Shown here piece by piece: positions 52,498 through 60,964 of a stretch of 64,000 nucleotides of DNA. The notes below the pieces were generated by a model. That model worked only from the letters and a program-made list of their open reading frames with translations, was not told the DNA's origin and made no database searches. Location of the stretch: positions 56,630 through 120,629 of the forward strand of contig CAYUIT010000005.1 of the NCBI GenBank assembly GCA_964444835.1, in the 5' to 3' direction. The position numbers and the translations under genes were made by a program. Origin of the DNA: CADEED01 sp964444835. GTDB taxonomy: Bacteria; Pseudomonadota; Gammaproteobacteria; Steroidobacterales; Steroidobacteraceae. Each line of letters starts with the position of its first letter. Positions within the stretch are counted from its first letter, which is position 1.

Positions 52498-52995
52498 CTA
52501 GGCACCTGCCATACGCGCTGCGATCCGCTCGAGAAGCCACAGCTCATAGCCGATGAGCACCACGTAGATCGCCAGCACGGCATACAACAATATGCCTATC
52601 GGCAGGCGACCGAACAGCTTCAGTCGGGCGAGCAGCGTGAGTATCACGACCCCACTCGCCGTGAGCGTGAGCTTGACGAGCGCGAAGCTACGGCCCGTAC
52701 CTGTCACGAGAGGCTGCATGAACGGGTTCAGCTCCTGGGCACCTAAATGCAGCAGCGTCAGCGTCAGGAACGCATCGGCACACGACAGCAACAGGATCAG
52801 GATCGAAACCGCCAGCCACTGCGGGTGATGCCAGTCCACCGACGCCACACCGCGATCTGAATCGCGCCGTGGGCCCAAACGGCGGCGCGCAAAACTGCCC
52901 ACGAAAAGCGCGCGCCAATGCGATTGGCGCCGATCGGAGCTCGCGCTGCGGCGGTCTTGATCGAGGGACTGGGACGAGGAAGGTGTAGACACCAA
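52498..52995 (-). CDS. DUF5658 membrane protein
   Basis: A 165-residue protein with a basic, low-complexity N-terminus (about 50 residues) and three membrane helices. The first includes LAVSILILLLSCADAFLTLTLLHLGAQELNPFMQPLV, the DUF5658 signature (D..T..L...GA.E.NP.M), followed by FALVKLTLTASGVVILTLLA and a C-terminal helix. The function is unknown. It is divergent from another small membrane-protein gene, sharing a 110-base upstream gap. Confidence 0.75.
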   Translation of the reverse strand: MVSTPSSSQSLDQDRRSASSDRRQSHWRALFVGSFARRRLGPRRDSDRGVASVDWHHPQWLAVSILILLLSCADAFLTLTLLHLGAQELNPFMQPLVTGTGRSFALVKLTLTASGVVILTLLARLKLFGRLPIGILLYAVLAIYVVLIGYELWLLERIAARMAGA

Positions 52996-53105
52996 AGCAT
53001 CTTACCGACCGCTGCTGCACTGCTGTCGTGCCAAAACTTGATGCGCGTCACATCGCCACGCGACGGTTGTCGCAAGCCGCATGCGCCCGTGCCGGGCCCG
53101 AGGCA

Positions 53106-53639
53106 ATGAGCACAAGTCCGTATCGAATGATCAGCCCGGGCCGTGGTTTGCTGCAGGCAATGGCTGAATCGAGCCGACCTCCCCTCGCTTGGCTCGCGCA
53201 TCTCGCACTGCCAGGCAGACTCGCCTTGGCAGGCGCGATCGGCGCGCTGTGGGATGAACACCTGCGGGCGGGCTTTTCCACCTGGCAGACGCTGTGCCGC
53301 AGCGGATCGCTCGGCGCACTTGATTCGCTCACCCTCTACGCGCAACTTCTGCCTTGGTCGACGCTCGCAATACTAACAACTGCGCTCGTCTCGCTGGTAT
53401 TCGCCTCGCCACGGCATGCGAGTGGCGCGCAACACGCACTGGTCGCACACATCGCCTGCTGGCTCGCGATGCCAGTCAGCATTGCGCTGTGCGTCCGGGT
53501 TGTGCAGTGGGATGTGGCGAGCCGCTGGAGTCTCGCCGTGATGTTTGTCGTCGATTTCGTGCTGATGGCAGCGGCGGCGGCGACAATGCGGTGGCTGACG
53601 CGCCCCGGGCAGGAGTTGAACCTGCGACCCCTCGCTTAG
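53106..53639 (+). CDS. Putative membrane protein ending antisense to tRNA-Arg
   Basis: About 177 residues from MSTSPYRMISPGRG. Hydrophobic segments lie near LTLYAQLLPWSTLAILTTALVSLVF, HALVAHIACWLAMPVSIALCVRVVQW and WSLAVMFVVDFVLMAAAAAT, giving three helices; no family is recognised. The last 13 codons (PGQELNLRPLA end) are the complement of the tRNA-Arg gene, a peptide that often appears when an ORF reads through an opposite-strand tRNA. Either the gene truly ends there or its original stop was lost and the tRNA now supplies the C-terminus. The upstream part has codon use like its neighbours, so I think it is a gene with an unusual end. Confidence 0.5.
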   Translation: MSTSPYRMISPGRGLLQAMAESSRPPLAWLAHLALPGRLALAGAIGALWDEHLRAGFSTWQTLCRSGSLGALDSLTLYAQLLPWSTLAILTTALVSLVFASPRHASGAQHALVAHIACWLAMPVSIALCVRVVQWDVASRWSLAVMFVVDFVLMAAAAATMRWLTRPGQELNLRPLA

Positions 53640-53673
53640 GAGGCGAGTGCTCTATCCACTGAGCTACCGGGGC
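53601..53673 (-). tRNA. tRNA-Arg (anticodon CCU)
   Basis: Folds on the minus strand: acceptor GCCCCGG/CCGGGGC, D stem GCTC/GAGC, anticodon stem CTCGC/GCGAG with loop CTCCTAA (anticodon CCU), T arm GCAGG-TTCAACT-CCTGC. The 3' CCA is not encoded, unlike the Lys, Ala and Ser tRNAs in this window, so it must be added by tRNA nucleotidyltransferase. It overlaps the 3' end of the + strand membrane-protein frame. Confidence 0.96.
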
Positions 53674-53696
53674 CCGGGATGCTGTTGCGAGAGAGT

Positions 53697-53772
<76 letters not shown>

Positions 53773-53930
53773 AACCCGATTTGAAGGCCGCGGATTCTAG
53801 CATCGCGCGGCCGTCCTGCAACGTCCGATTCGTCGCGGCGTGACTTCGCTCGCCTGCCCGCCTATCATTTCGGCCGCGTGGTCGGCCAGGGCTGGCCGCC
53901 ACAATTCACCGTAGGGAGCTCGACCAAGGG

Positions 53931-54395
53931 ATGTTGGCGGTTGGTGATCGTGCCCCAGAATTCACCCTACCGGATCACGACGGTAAGGACGTCTCGCTCA
54001 CTTCATTGCTGCGGCGGGGCCCTGTCATTCTGTACTTCTACCCGGCTGACTTTACGCCGGGTTGCACAAAGGAAGCCTGCAGCATCCGCGACCTGCACAA
54101 CGACATCGCAAGCGTTGGCTTGAGTGTCGCTGGCATCAGCCCGCAATCGGTCGAGAGCCACGTGCGATTCCGCGCCAAATACAACTTGCCCTTCACGTTG
54201 CTCTCGGACGAAAAGAAAACCGTGATCAAGATGTACGACGTCAATGGCCCGCTCGGTTTTGGCGTACGACGCGCCACGTTCCTCGTAGATCAGAGCCGCT
54301 CGATTCGCGGCGCCGTCCTTGCCGATTTTCGCATTGCGGAGCACGAAGCCTTCATCGAGAAATGCATCGCGATTGCGGAAGGCGCTTACAAGTAA
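53931..54395 (+). CDS. bcp: Thioredoxin-dependent thiol peroxidase (BCP/PrxQ)
   Basis: A 154-residue peroxiredoxin. Peroxidatic Cys45 lies in YFYPADFTPGC and a resolving Cys50 in TKEAC, the CxxxxC pattern of alpha-helix-resolving BCP enzymes. It reduces hydrogen peroxide and organic peroxides using thioredoxin; the thioredoxin reductase gene lies at the right end of the window. The ATG is preceded closely by AAGGG. The downstream phosphatase gene converges with it at a 16-base gap. Confidence 0.93.
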   Translation: MLAVGDRAPEFTLPDHDGKDVSLTSLLRRGPVILYFYPADFTPGCTKEACSIRDLHNDIASVGLSVAGISPQSVESHVRFRAKYNLPFTLLSDEKKTVIKMYDVNGPLGFGVRRATFLVDQSRSIRGAVLADFRIAEHEAFIEKCIAIAEGAYK

Positions 54396-54411
54396 CGCGC
54401 AGCGCCGTGCG

Positions 54412-55008
54412 CTAGTACTTCATCCTCACGACCGATGCAGCGCCCCACGCGGGAATCGACACCCAGTAAACGGTGTCGTACTCAGTAGCCTCCACGATCT
54501 CAGGCACCGGCTCGACACTGGCGAGTTCGGCCACGAGCGCAGGCACCGTGTTGCTGTGACCCACGACGAGCACGGCACGGCCGCGCTCCTCGCGCAAGAT
54601 CTTCCGCGCGAGTACTTTTGGCGGATCGTCGGCGATGATGGGCGCAACCCCGAGCCGTCGCGCGAGTGGCGCCGCGGTTTGCTGCGAGCGCCGCTTGCTG
54701 GTCACGTAAATCGCCTGCAAACGCGCGAAGGGCTCGCGATCGCCGAACATCGCGGCCAAGCGTTCGGCACGTTGTTCGCCCGCCGGCGTCAGCGGCGGGT
54801 CGTCGATCGTGCCGAGCTGCTTCTCGGCATGGCGCACCAAGATGACGGTCGTCGTACCGATGTCTCGGGAGTGCACGATCGCACCGATCACCACGATGAC
54901 GGCAAACGCCGCCAGCGCACCGAGCAGCCAGATTGGCGCGAAGAACGGCCGGCGATGGCGTGTGAGCGAGGGCGATTCCACACCTGAATCATAGCGCGCG
55001 AACGCCAC
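54412..55008 (-). CDS. Membrane-anchored histidine phosphatase (SixA/PGAM-like)
   Basis: A 198-residue protein. One N-terminal membrane helix (APIWLLGALAAFAVIVVIGAIV) is followed by a phosphoglycerate mutase-like domain: VILVRHAEKQL (catalytic RHA His), TPAGEQRAERLA, IYVTSKRRSQQTAAPLARRLG and VLVVGHSNTVPALVAEL (second His). The short domain and two His motifs fit SixA-type or general phosphohistidine phosphatases, here facing the periplasm if the N-in topology holds. The substrate is unknown. Confidence 0.8.
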   Translation of the reverse strand: MAFARYDSGVESPSLTRHRRPFFAPIWLLGALAAFAVIVVIGAIVHSRDIGTTTVILVRHAEKQLGTIDDPPLTPAGEQRAERLAAMFGDREPFARLQAIYVTSKRRSQQTAAPLARRLGVAPIIADDPPKVLARKILREERGRAVLVVGHSNTVPALVAELASVEPVPEIVEATEYDTVYWVSIPAWGAASVVRMKY

Positions 55009-55071
55009 CTGCGCGCACTACAATTACCGGTGTGCGAGCCCACTACGCGGCCCGCGAGACGAGGGTACTCC

Positions 55072-56235
55072 ATGGTCAGTTTTGAACGCGGCGCGCGTGA
55101 GCTCGATTTAGAAAAGCGAACCCGGGCGTTCATTCGCGAGGTCGTCGTCCCCTACGAGCGCGATCCACGATGCACGGCGCACGGCCCCGCCGATGGCCTG
55201 ATTCGCGAGCTCCGCGCGCAGGCGAAAAACGCCGGGTTGTTAGCGCCGCATGTAAGCCCGCGCTGGGGCGGCCTCGGCTTGAACCACCGGGAAACTGCCA
55301 CGGTCTTTCGCGCGGCCGGTTACTCATTCCTCGGGCCTTTGGCTCTCAATTGCATGGCCCCCGACGAAGGCAACATGTTCCTGCTCGAGAAAGTGGCGAC
55401 ACCGGAGCAGCAGACGCGTTTTCTGGCGCCGCTCGCTGCGGGCGAAACCCGCTCCGCATTCTTGATGACCGAGCCCGATGGCGCAGGCTCCGATCCGGAA
55501 CTACTAACGACCGTCGCACAGCGCGACGGCGATCACTGGGTCATCGACGGCCGCAAATGGTTCATCACCGGAGCCGATGGCGCCGCCTTCGCGATCATCA
55601 TGGCGCGCACCGGCGAACACGCGACGCTGTTTCTCGCCGATATGAACACGCCCGGCATCACACTTGAGCGACAACTCGATACGCTCGACGAATCGATGCC
55701 CGGCGGTCACGCGATCGTGAAGCTCGAGGGCGTGCGAGTTCCCGCGTCGCAAGTGTTGGGCGCCGTAAACGAAGGTTTCAAGTTTGCGCAAGTGCGACTC
55801 GCGCCGGCGCGGCTCACGCACTGCATGCGGTGGTGGGGCGCAGCGGAGCGTGCGCAAGAGGTCGCACTGGAGTATGCGAAGCGGCGCCAGGCTTTCGGCA
55901 AGGCGCTCATCGAGCACGAAGGCGTCGGCTTTTTGCTCGCGCAAAACGATATCGACCTGAAGCAAACGCAGTTGATGATCGACTACACGGCGTGGGTTCT
56001 CGACCAAGGCCATCGCGGCACGTATGAGTCGAGTGTTGCGAAATACGCCGTCTCGGAAACTCTCTTCAAGATCGCTGACCGCTGTGTCCAGGTGTTAGGG
56101 GGTCTTGGCGTCACCCACGAAACGCCGGTCGGGCGTATCTTCCAAGACTTGCGCGCATTTCGGATCTACGACGGGCCGTCCGAGGTACATTTGTGGTCAA
56201 TTGCGAAGCGATTGCAACGCGGGCCACGTAGTTAG
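55072..56235 (+). CDS. Acyl-CoA dehydrogenase
   Basis: A 387-residue flavoprotein starting MVSFERGARELDLEKRTRAFIREVVVPYER; GAGGG lies six bases upstream. Conserved acyl-CoA dehydrogenase segments are TRSAFLMTEPDGAGSDP, VIDGRKWFITGADGAAFAIIMA, EYAKRRQAFGKALIEHEGVGFLLA and the C-terminal VLGGLGVTHETPVGRIFQDLRAFRIYDGPSEVHLWSIAKR. The DGPSEVH ending resembles the ACAD10/11-like group. It introduces a 2,3-double bond in an acyl-CoA with FAD; chain specificity is unknown. It converges with the next gene with four shared stop bases (TTAG). Confidence 0.88.
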   Translation: MVSFERGARELDLEKRTRAFIREVVVPYERDPRCTAHGPADGLIRELRAQAKNAGLLAPHVSPRWGGLGLNHRETATVFRAAGYSFLGPLALNCMAPDEGNMFLLEKVATPEQQTRFLAPLAAGETRSAFLMTEPDGAGSDPELLTTVAQRDGDHWVIDGRKWFITGADGAAFAIIMARTGEHATLFLADMNTPGITLERQLDTLDESMPGGHAIVKLEGVRVPASQVLGAVNEGFKFAQVRLAPARLTHCMRWWGAAERAQEVALEYAKRRQAFGKALIEHEGVGFLLAQNDIDLKQTQLMIDYTAWVLDQGHRGTYESSVAKYAVSETLFKIADRCVQVLGGLGVTHETPVGRIFQDLRAFRIYDGPSEVHLWSIAKRLQRGPRS

Positions 56236-56696
56236 GGCGCAGCGCGCCCGAGCTGGCGCACCGCCATCGACTTGCCGCGCAACACACCGTAGAGGAACTC
56301 GAGTCGCTCGACACCGCGCACCTTGCGCGCCGTGTCGCGCATCGCGCCGACGAGCCGCAGCAGCACGAAGTGGCCCTGCGCGTCTTGCGCCGCCGTGTAC
56401 GACGGCTCCACAGCGAGGTGCACTACCAGAAAGCGCGCCGGCAAGTCGCGGCAAAACACCGCGCAACCGACCGGTCTGCCACTGGCGTCGAGTGCAAACA
56501 AAGCTTGGGCCTGCGGTAGTTTCTCGACCGCGACGGACACCTTCGCGCCCGACGTGCGCAACTCCACGGTGCCGAATTCCTCCACCACGGCCTCCAAAGA
56601 CTGACGCACAGCCGACTGACCACTGTTGAAGAACAACAGTGCTTCGAGCGCAGGACGCCAACGCTCATCGACGTAGGAGCTAAACGTGAGGCTCAT
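56232..56696 (-). CDS. Small protein of unknown function, possibly acetyltransferase-like
   Basis: About 154 residues from the ATG at 56696 (MSLTFSSYVDERWRPALEALLFFN). The segment ALFALDASGRPVGCAVFCRDLPARFLVVHLAVEP resembles a GNAT beta-strand run, and the end forms helices with a basic patch (ARKVRGVERLEFLYGVLRGKSMAVRQLGR), but the usual acetyl-CoA loop is not clear. I do not assign a function. A longer frame to 56804 begins inside tRNA-Ser and is rejected. It overlaps the acyl-CoA dehydrogenase stop by 4 bases on the opposite strand. Confidence 0.6.
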   Translation of the reverse strand: MSLTFSSYVDERWRPALEALLFFNSGQSAVRQSLEAVVEEFGTVELRTSGAKVSVAVEKLPQAQALFALDASGRPVGCAVFCRDLPARFLVVHLAVEPSYTAAQDAQGHFVLLRLVGAMRDTARKVRGVERLEFLYGVLRGKSMAVRQLGRAAP

Positions 56697-56776
56697 CGGA
56701 GCATGTGCGAGACGGGTTAGGAGTGCGATACGTACGACGACTGGAGTGTAGCTTAGGCCCGTGACGCAAGCGTACG

Positions 56777-56866
56777 TGGCGGAAGCGGTGAGATTCGAAC
56801 TCACGAACGGATTGCTCCGTTGCCGGTTTTCAAGACCGGTGCATTCAACCGCTCTGCCACGCTTCC
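56777..56866 (-). tRNA. tRNA-Ser (anticodon UGA)
   Basis: A 90-base tRNA with the long variable arm expected of Ser. Acceptor GGAAGCG/CGCTTCC, anticodon loop CTTGAAA (UGA) on stem CCGGT/ACCGG, variable arm CAACGGAGCAATCCGTT, T arm GTTCGAATC. CCA is encoded at 56777-56779. It lies 34 bases beyond the serS stop, so a Ser tRNA and its synthetase are neighbours. Confidence 0.96.
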
Positions 56867-56899
56867 GCCGAGCTTGCGAATTGTACCGGACGCGCGGCG

Positions 56900-58177
56900 C
56901 TACGCCGTGATTCGCTCCGCACCGCCTACGTAGGGCCGCAACACGGCCGGTACCGTGATGGAGCCATCGGCATTCTGGTAATTCTCGAGCACCGCAACCA
57001 GAGCCCGTCCCACGGCAACGCCCGAGCCATTCAACGTATGCACGGGCTCAGGCTTGCCCGTTTCCGGGTTACGCCAGCGCGCTTGCATGCGCCGCGCCTG
57101 GAAGCCCTCGCAATTGCTGCACGAAGAAATTTCGCGGTACTTGCCTTGCGACGGCAGCCACACTTCGAGGTCGTAAGTCTTGGCGCTCCCGAAGCCGATG
57201 TCGCCGGCACACAAAGCCACCACGCGATAGGGCAGTTCCAGGCGCTGCAAAATCGACTCCGCGTGCGAGGTCAGCTCTTCCAGCGCACGATAAGAATCGG
57301 CCGGCCGCACGATATGCACCAGCTCTACTTTGTCGAATTGGTGCTGCCGAATCATGCCGCGCGTGTCTTTGCCATGGCTACCGGCCTCGCTGCGGAAGCA
57401 CGGCGTGTGTGCCACGTACTTCAAGGGCAACTCAGCCGCTTCGACGATGCGATCGCGCACGCAGTTCGTCACCGGCACTTCAGCCGTTGGGATCAAAAAG
57501 AACCCCTGCTCGCCCTGCACGCGAAACAAGTCTTGCTCGAACTTGGGAAGCTGGCCGGTGCCTTGCAACGCGGCGCCGGCCACCAGGTACGGAACATACA
57601 ACTCGGTGTAGCCGTGTTCGCTCGTGTGCACGTCCAACATGAACTGGGCCAGTGCACGATGCAGACGCGCTACCGCGCCGCGCATCACGACGAAGCGCGC
57701 ACCGGAAATACGTGCTGCCGAATCGAAATCGAGACCGCCGAGCTTCTCGCCTAACTCCACGTGGTCTTTGGCCACAAACCCCAACTCACGCGGCGTGCCA
57801 CGACGGCGCACTTCGACATTGGCGCTCTCGTCGCGCCCGTCAGGCACGCTCTCGTGCAACGTGTTAGGCAAGCCGAGCTGCCAAGCATCGAGCTCTGTCT
57901 GCAATGCTGCCAACGCCGCATCGGACGCCGCTAACTCGCGGGTCAATTGCTCGGCCCGCGCCAGTAATGGCGCGGCGTCCTCACCCTTACCCTTGGCGAT
58001 ACCGACCGCCTTGGCATTGGCATTGCGCTCGGCACGCACGCGATCAGCATCCGTTTGCACTTGCTTACGCCGCTCTTCAAACGCCTGAAAGGCAGCGACA
58101 TCGAGCGCAAAGCCGCGCCGCGCGAGATTGCGCGCGACGGCCTGCGGATCCGCGCGCAGTTGTTTGCTATCTAACAA
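56900..58177 (-). CDS. serS: Seryl-tRNA synthetase
   Basis: A 425-residue class II synthetase. The N-terminal coiled-coil arm (about 30-100) binds the long variable arm of tRNA-Ser; the core has LIPTAEVPVTN, FRSEAGSHGKDTRGMIRQHQFDKVELV (motif 2) and GSGVAVGRALVAVLENYQN (motif 3). The initiator is TTG 58177, with GGGAGG four bases upstream; the TTG TTA GAT opening falls in a CTAACAA copy. Length is normal. It is 30 bases from crcB. Confidence 0.95.
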   Translation of the reverse strand: MLDSKQLRADPQAVARNLARRGFALDVAAFQAFEERRKQVQTDADRVRAERNANAKAVGIAKGKGEDAAPLLARAEQLTRELAASDAALAALQTELDAWQLGLPNTLHESVPDGRDESANVEVRRRGTPRELGFVAKDHVELGEKLGGLDFDSAARISGARFVVMRGAVARLHRALAQFMLDVHTSEHGYTELYVPYLVAGAALQGTGQLPKFEQDLFRVQGEQGFFLIPTAEVPVTNCVRDRIVEAAELPLKYVAHTPCFRSEAGSHGKDTRGMIRQHQFDKVELVHIVRPADSYRALEELTSHAESILQRLELPYRVVALCAGDIGFGSAKTYDLEVWLPSQGKYREISSCSNCEGFQARRMQARWRNPETGKPEPVHTLNGSGVAVGRALVAVLENYQNADGSITVPAVLRPYVGGAERITA

Positions 58178-58207
58178 TCGACCTCCCGAAATTCGTATGG
58201 CGTGCTA

Positions 58208-58579
58208 CTACCACCACAAGGCACCTAACGCGCGCCCGGCGAATGCCAAGGCAATGCAACCCACCACAGTGGCAACCACGTACGCGAGCGCGAGCCCCAC
58301 ACTGCCTGCGCTGCCCAGCACGCTCGTTTCGAGCGCGAACGCCGAAAACGTCGTGAAGCCGCCCAGCACGCCAGTCATCCAAAACAGCCGCGCATTCTCG
58401 GCATTCGCGCCGCGCGCTGCAATCCACGCGTACAACAAGCCAATCGCGAAACAGCCGAGCCCGTTGGCAAGCAACGTGGCACTCGGCCAGCCGCCCGAGC
58501 CCATCGGCATGAACCGCGCCAAGGCATACCGCAGCACGCCCCCAACGGCGCTACCGAGCGCCACGAGCCACCAAGTCAT
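58208..58579 (-). CDS. crcB: Fluoride exporter CrcB (Fluc)
   Basis: A 123-residue four-helix membrane protein. ALGSAVGGVLRYALARF, the central segment FWMTGVLGGFTTFSAFALETSV (the conserved TGxxGGxTTFSxF stretch) and the last helix are typical. Fluc channels remove fluoride as dual-topology dimers. The ATG overlaps the rarA stop by 4 bases, so no fluoride riboswitch precedes it. Confidence 0.92.
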   Translation of the reverse strand: MTWWLVALGSAVGGVLRYALARFMPMGSGGWPSATLLANGLGCFAIGLLYAWIAARGANAENARLFWMTGVLGGFTTFSAFALETSVLGSAGSVGLALAYVVATVVGCIALAFAGRALGALWW

Positions 58580-59892
58580 GACTTGGTTTCGCCGCGCAGC
58601 CGCGCGAGCGCTTCGGCAATCTTGATCTCGAGGCCCCGCGTCACCGGACGGTAGTAGCGCCGATCAGGCATGGAATCGGGAAGATACCGTTCACCGCGCA
58701 CGTAACCCTCAGGCTTGTCGTGTGCATATTGGTAGCCCGCGCCATAGCCGATGTCCTTCATCAAGCGCGTGGGCGCATTGCGCAAGCGCAGCGGCACGTC
58801 GAGGGTGCCGAACTTCTCGACGTCGGCGCGCGCCTCGCCATAGGCGACGTACACGGCGTTACTCTTCGGTGCGCACGCGAGATAGACGACGGCCGTTGCG
58901 ATCGCGAGCTCCCCCTCGGGGCTGCCAAGACGCTCATAGGTATCGCACGCATTGAGCGCCACTTCAGCGCCTCGAGGATCGGCCAAGCCGATGTCCTCGA
59001 ACGCCATGCGCAGCACGCGACGGGCCAGATACAGTGGGTCGCAGCCGCCATCTAGCATCCGGGTGAACCAGTACAGCGCCGCATCGGGATCTGTGCCGCG
59101 AACCGCCTTGTGTAAGGCCGAAATCTGATCGTAGAACTGCTCGCCGCCTTTATCGAAGCGGCGTCGCCCGCCCGTCGCGACCTCCTCTGCCTCGCGCAAC
59201 GCAATCACGCGCACGCCATCGCGAACGGTCGCAAGATCTGCCGCGATCTCGAGCATGCCCAACGCGCGTCGCGCATCGCCGTCGGCCGCGTGGGCGAGGA
59301 GATCGAGCGCTTCACTATCGATTTGCACGCCGGCCTTGCCGAGCCCACGTTCGGCATCGGCAAGCGCGGCTTGCAGCAGCTTTTTCATGTCGTCAGCGCC
59401 GAGTGCGCGCAGCACATATACCCGCGCGCGCGATAACAACGCACTCACAACTTCGAACGACGGATTCTCGGTGGTCGCCCCGATGAACGTCAGCGTGCCA
59501 TCCTCAATGAACGGCAAAAATGTGTCTTGCTGCGACTTGTTGAACCGATGCACTTCGTCGAGGAACAAGATCGTGCGACGGCCACGCTCGGCGCGCGCCG
59601 CCCGCGCACGCTCGACCGCCTCACGAATATCCTTCACGCCAGCTAACACTGCCGATAAGGCGATGAAGTCCGCCTCTGCACGCCGCGCCACGAGCCGCGC
59701 CAACGTCGTCTTGCCCGTGCCGGGCGGTCCCCAAAAAATCATCGAGTGCAGATGCCCACCCTCGAGCGCTTGACGCAGCGGCTTGCCAGCGCCGACGACG
59801 TGATCTTGGCCGACATACTCCTCCAACGTGCGTGGCCGCATCCGATCCGCGAGCGGCCGATCCGCAATTGGCTCAGCCGAGTCGCGCAGCAT
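58576..59892 (-). CDS. rarA: Replication-associated recombination protein RarA (MgsA)
   Basis: About 438 residues from MLRDSAEPIADRPLADRMRPRTLEEYVGQDHVVG; AAGG lies just upstream of the ATG. Walker A FWGPPGTGKTTLARLVA, Walker B TILFLDEVHRFNKSQQD, sensor GATTENPSFE and the C-terminal MgsA region (YLACAPKSNAVYVAYGEARADVEKFGTLDVPLRLRNAPTRLMKDIGYGAGYQYAHD) are complete. RarA acts at stalled replication forks. The longer frame to 60156 lies in the VanZ-like gene and is rejected. It sits 26 bases after that gene and overlaps crcB. Confidence 0.94.
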   Translation of the reverse strand: MLRDSAEPIADRPLADRMRPRTLEEYVGQDHVVGAGKPLRQALEGGHLHSMIFWGPPGTGKTTLARLVARRAEADFIALSAVLAGVKDIREAVERARAARAERGRRTILFLDEVHRFNKSQQDTFLPFIEDGTLTFIGATTENPSFEVVSALLSRARVYVLRALGADDMKKLLQAALADAERGLGKAGVQIDSEALDLLAHAADGDARRALGMLEIAADLATVRDGVRVIALREAEEVATGGRRRFDKGGEQFYDQISALHKAVRGTDPDAALYWFTRMLDGGCDPLYLARRVLRMAFEDIGLADPRGAEVALNACDTYERLGSPEGELAIATAVVYLACAPKSNAVYVAYGEARADVEKFGTLDVPLRLRNAPTRLMKDIGYGAGYQYAHDKPEGYVRGERYLPDSMPDRRYYRPVTRGLEIKIAEALARLRGETKS

Positions 59893-59918
59893 GTCACCTT
59901 GGGCTGAAGTGCCGCGGC

Positions 59919-60323
59919 TCACGCTTGTTTGCCCCTCGGGAGCCACCCATCGAGCCACAGCGGCCAGCGGCTCAAGCCCGCCGCCGCGATCAGGAAGCCG
60001 AGCGCAACGCCGACTGCGTTGGCGAGCACATCGCGCCAATCGCCTGCCCGACCAAACGGCGTGAGGGTCTGGACCACTTCGACCATGACACCTAACAACA
60101 TGAGTCCGAGCGCAAGCCACGGCCAGCGCTTGCGCTGCACCAAGCCACCGAACCACACGGTGAGTGCGAGATACGCTAGGAAATGATTCACCTTGTCATT
60201 GAAGCCCTGCGTGGGCAGCGCCGCACCCGGCAACACGCCTAACACGAATACCAGTGCAGCGAGACACGCGCCCAGTGTCCACCAGAGTGCACGAAAGCGG
60301 ATGATCGGATCGGGCGCGCCCAC
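59919..60323 (-). CDS. VanZ-like membrane protein
   Basis: A 134-residue protein with about four membrane helices. The VanZ-like pattern is clear: FNDKVNHFLAYLALTVWFGGL and LLGVMVEVVQTLTPFGRAGDWRDVLANAVGVALGF. Despite the name, most such proteins have no role in vancomycin resistance; function is unknown. It lies between lolA and rarA with tight spacing (4 bases from lolA), in the ftsK-lolA-rarA-crcB-serS run. Confidence 0.82.
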   Translation of the reverse strand: MGAPDPIIRFRALWWTLGACLAALVFVLGVLPGAALPTQGFNDKVNHFLAYLALTVWFGGLVQRKRWPWLALGLMLLGVMVEVVQTLTPFGRAGDWRDVLANAVGVALGFLIAAAGLSRWPLWLDGWLPRGKQA

Positions 60324-60326
60324 GAA

Positions 60327-60962
60327 TCAGAGCACGGGCTTGCCGATGACATCGGCGCCCGCAGGCGGCGTAAAGCTCACCTCGGTGGCAGGAACGGTCG
60401 GGTTACGCGCCGCTCGCTCGAAGACGAGCGTTGCGGTTTGGCCTAGCTTGTCCTTCAGGACCATTCGCTTGAGCTCATTCTTCGCAAACGCCAACCGCGC
60501 CTCGCGGAAATCTGCATCGGCGCGCAGCGGCTTCACCAGCACCCAGTCGAGACCCTCGCGACGTCCCGAACCCGAGATGGCGAACACAGCACGCAGATCG
60601 CCGGTGCTCGACAGCAACGCTGCAGGCGTCGCTGTGAGATAGGTACCCGCCGCCCGCACCGAGACCTGCTCGAGGTCGCGATCGTAGAACCACAAGTTCT
60701 TGCCGTCGGCCACCATCAACTGCGGACCGATGCCGCCGACGGGCGTGAGCTCCCACCGAAATCGACCGGGCCGCAAGACCGTCAGCGTCCCCGTGGCTTT
60801 CTGCACGATGCGACCACCGGAGTCCGTCAGCGTCTGGTTGAACTGCAAACGCAGGCTGGTCAGCCCCTTGAGATAGTTATCGAGCGGCGTCGCACCCGAG
60901 CCTTGCGCGCCGCCGAGCGCAGGCGCCAGCACTAACAACACACACAAAATGAGTCGACGCAT
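60327..60962 (-). CDS. lolA: Outer-membrane lipoprotein carrier LolA
   Basis: A 211-residue periplasmic carrier beginning MRRLILCVLLVLAPALGGAQG (signal peptide). PLDNYLKGLTSLRLQFNQTL and RPGRFRWELTPVGGIGPQLMVADGKNLWFYDRDLEQV are LolA hallmarks, with the open beta-barrel that holds the lipoprotein acyl chains. The ATG at 60962 has AGGA six bases upstream; a TTG at 60968 overlapping the ftsK stop is less likely. It serves lipoproteins such as Pal and the other lipobox proteins in the window. Confidence 0.92.
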   Translation of the reverse strand: MRRLILCVLLVLAPALGGAQGSGATPLDNYLKGLTSLRLQFNQTLTDSGGRIVQKATGTLTVLRPGRFRWELTPVGGIGPQLMVADGKNLWFYDRDLEQVSVRAAGTYLTATPAALLSSTGDLRAVFAISGSGRREGLDWVLVKPLRADADFREARLAFAKNELKRMVLKDKLGQTATLVFERAARNPTVPATEVSFTPPAGADVIGKPVL

Positions 60963-60964
60963 CG

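Noticed and set aside
58540..58600. Fluoride riboswitch before crcB
   Set aside because: crcB overlaps the rarA stop, leaving no leader, and no conserved riboswitch elements are visible.
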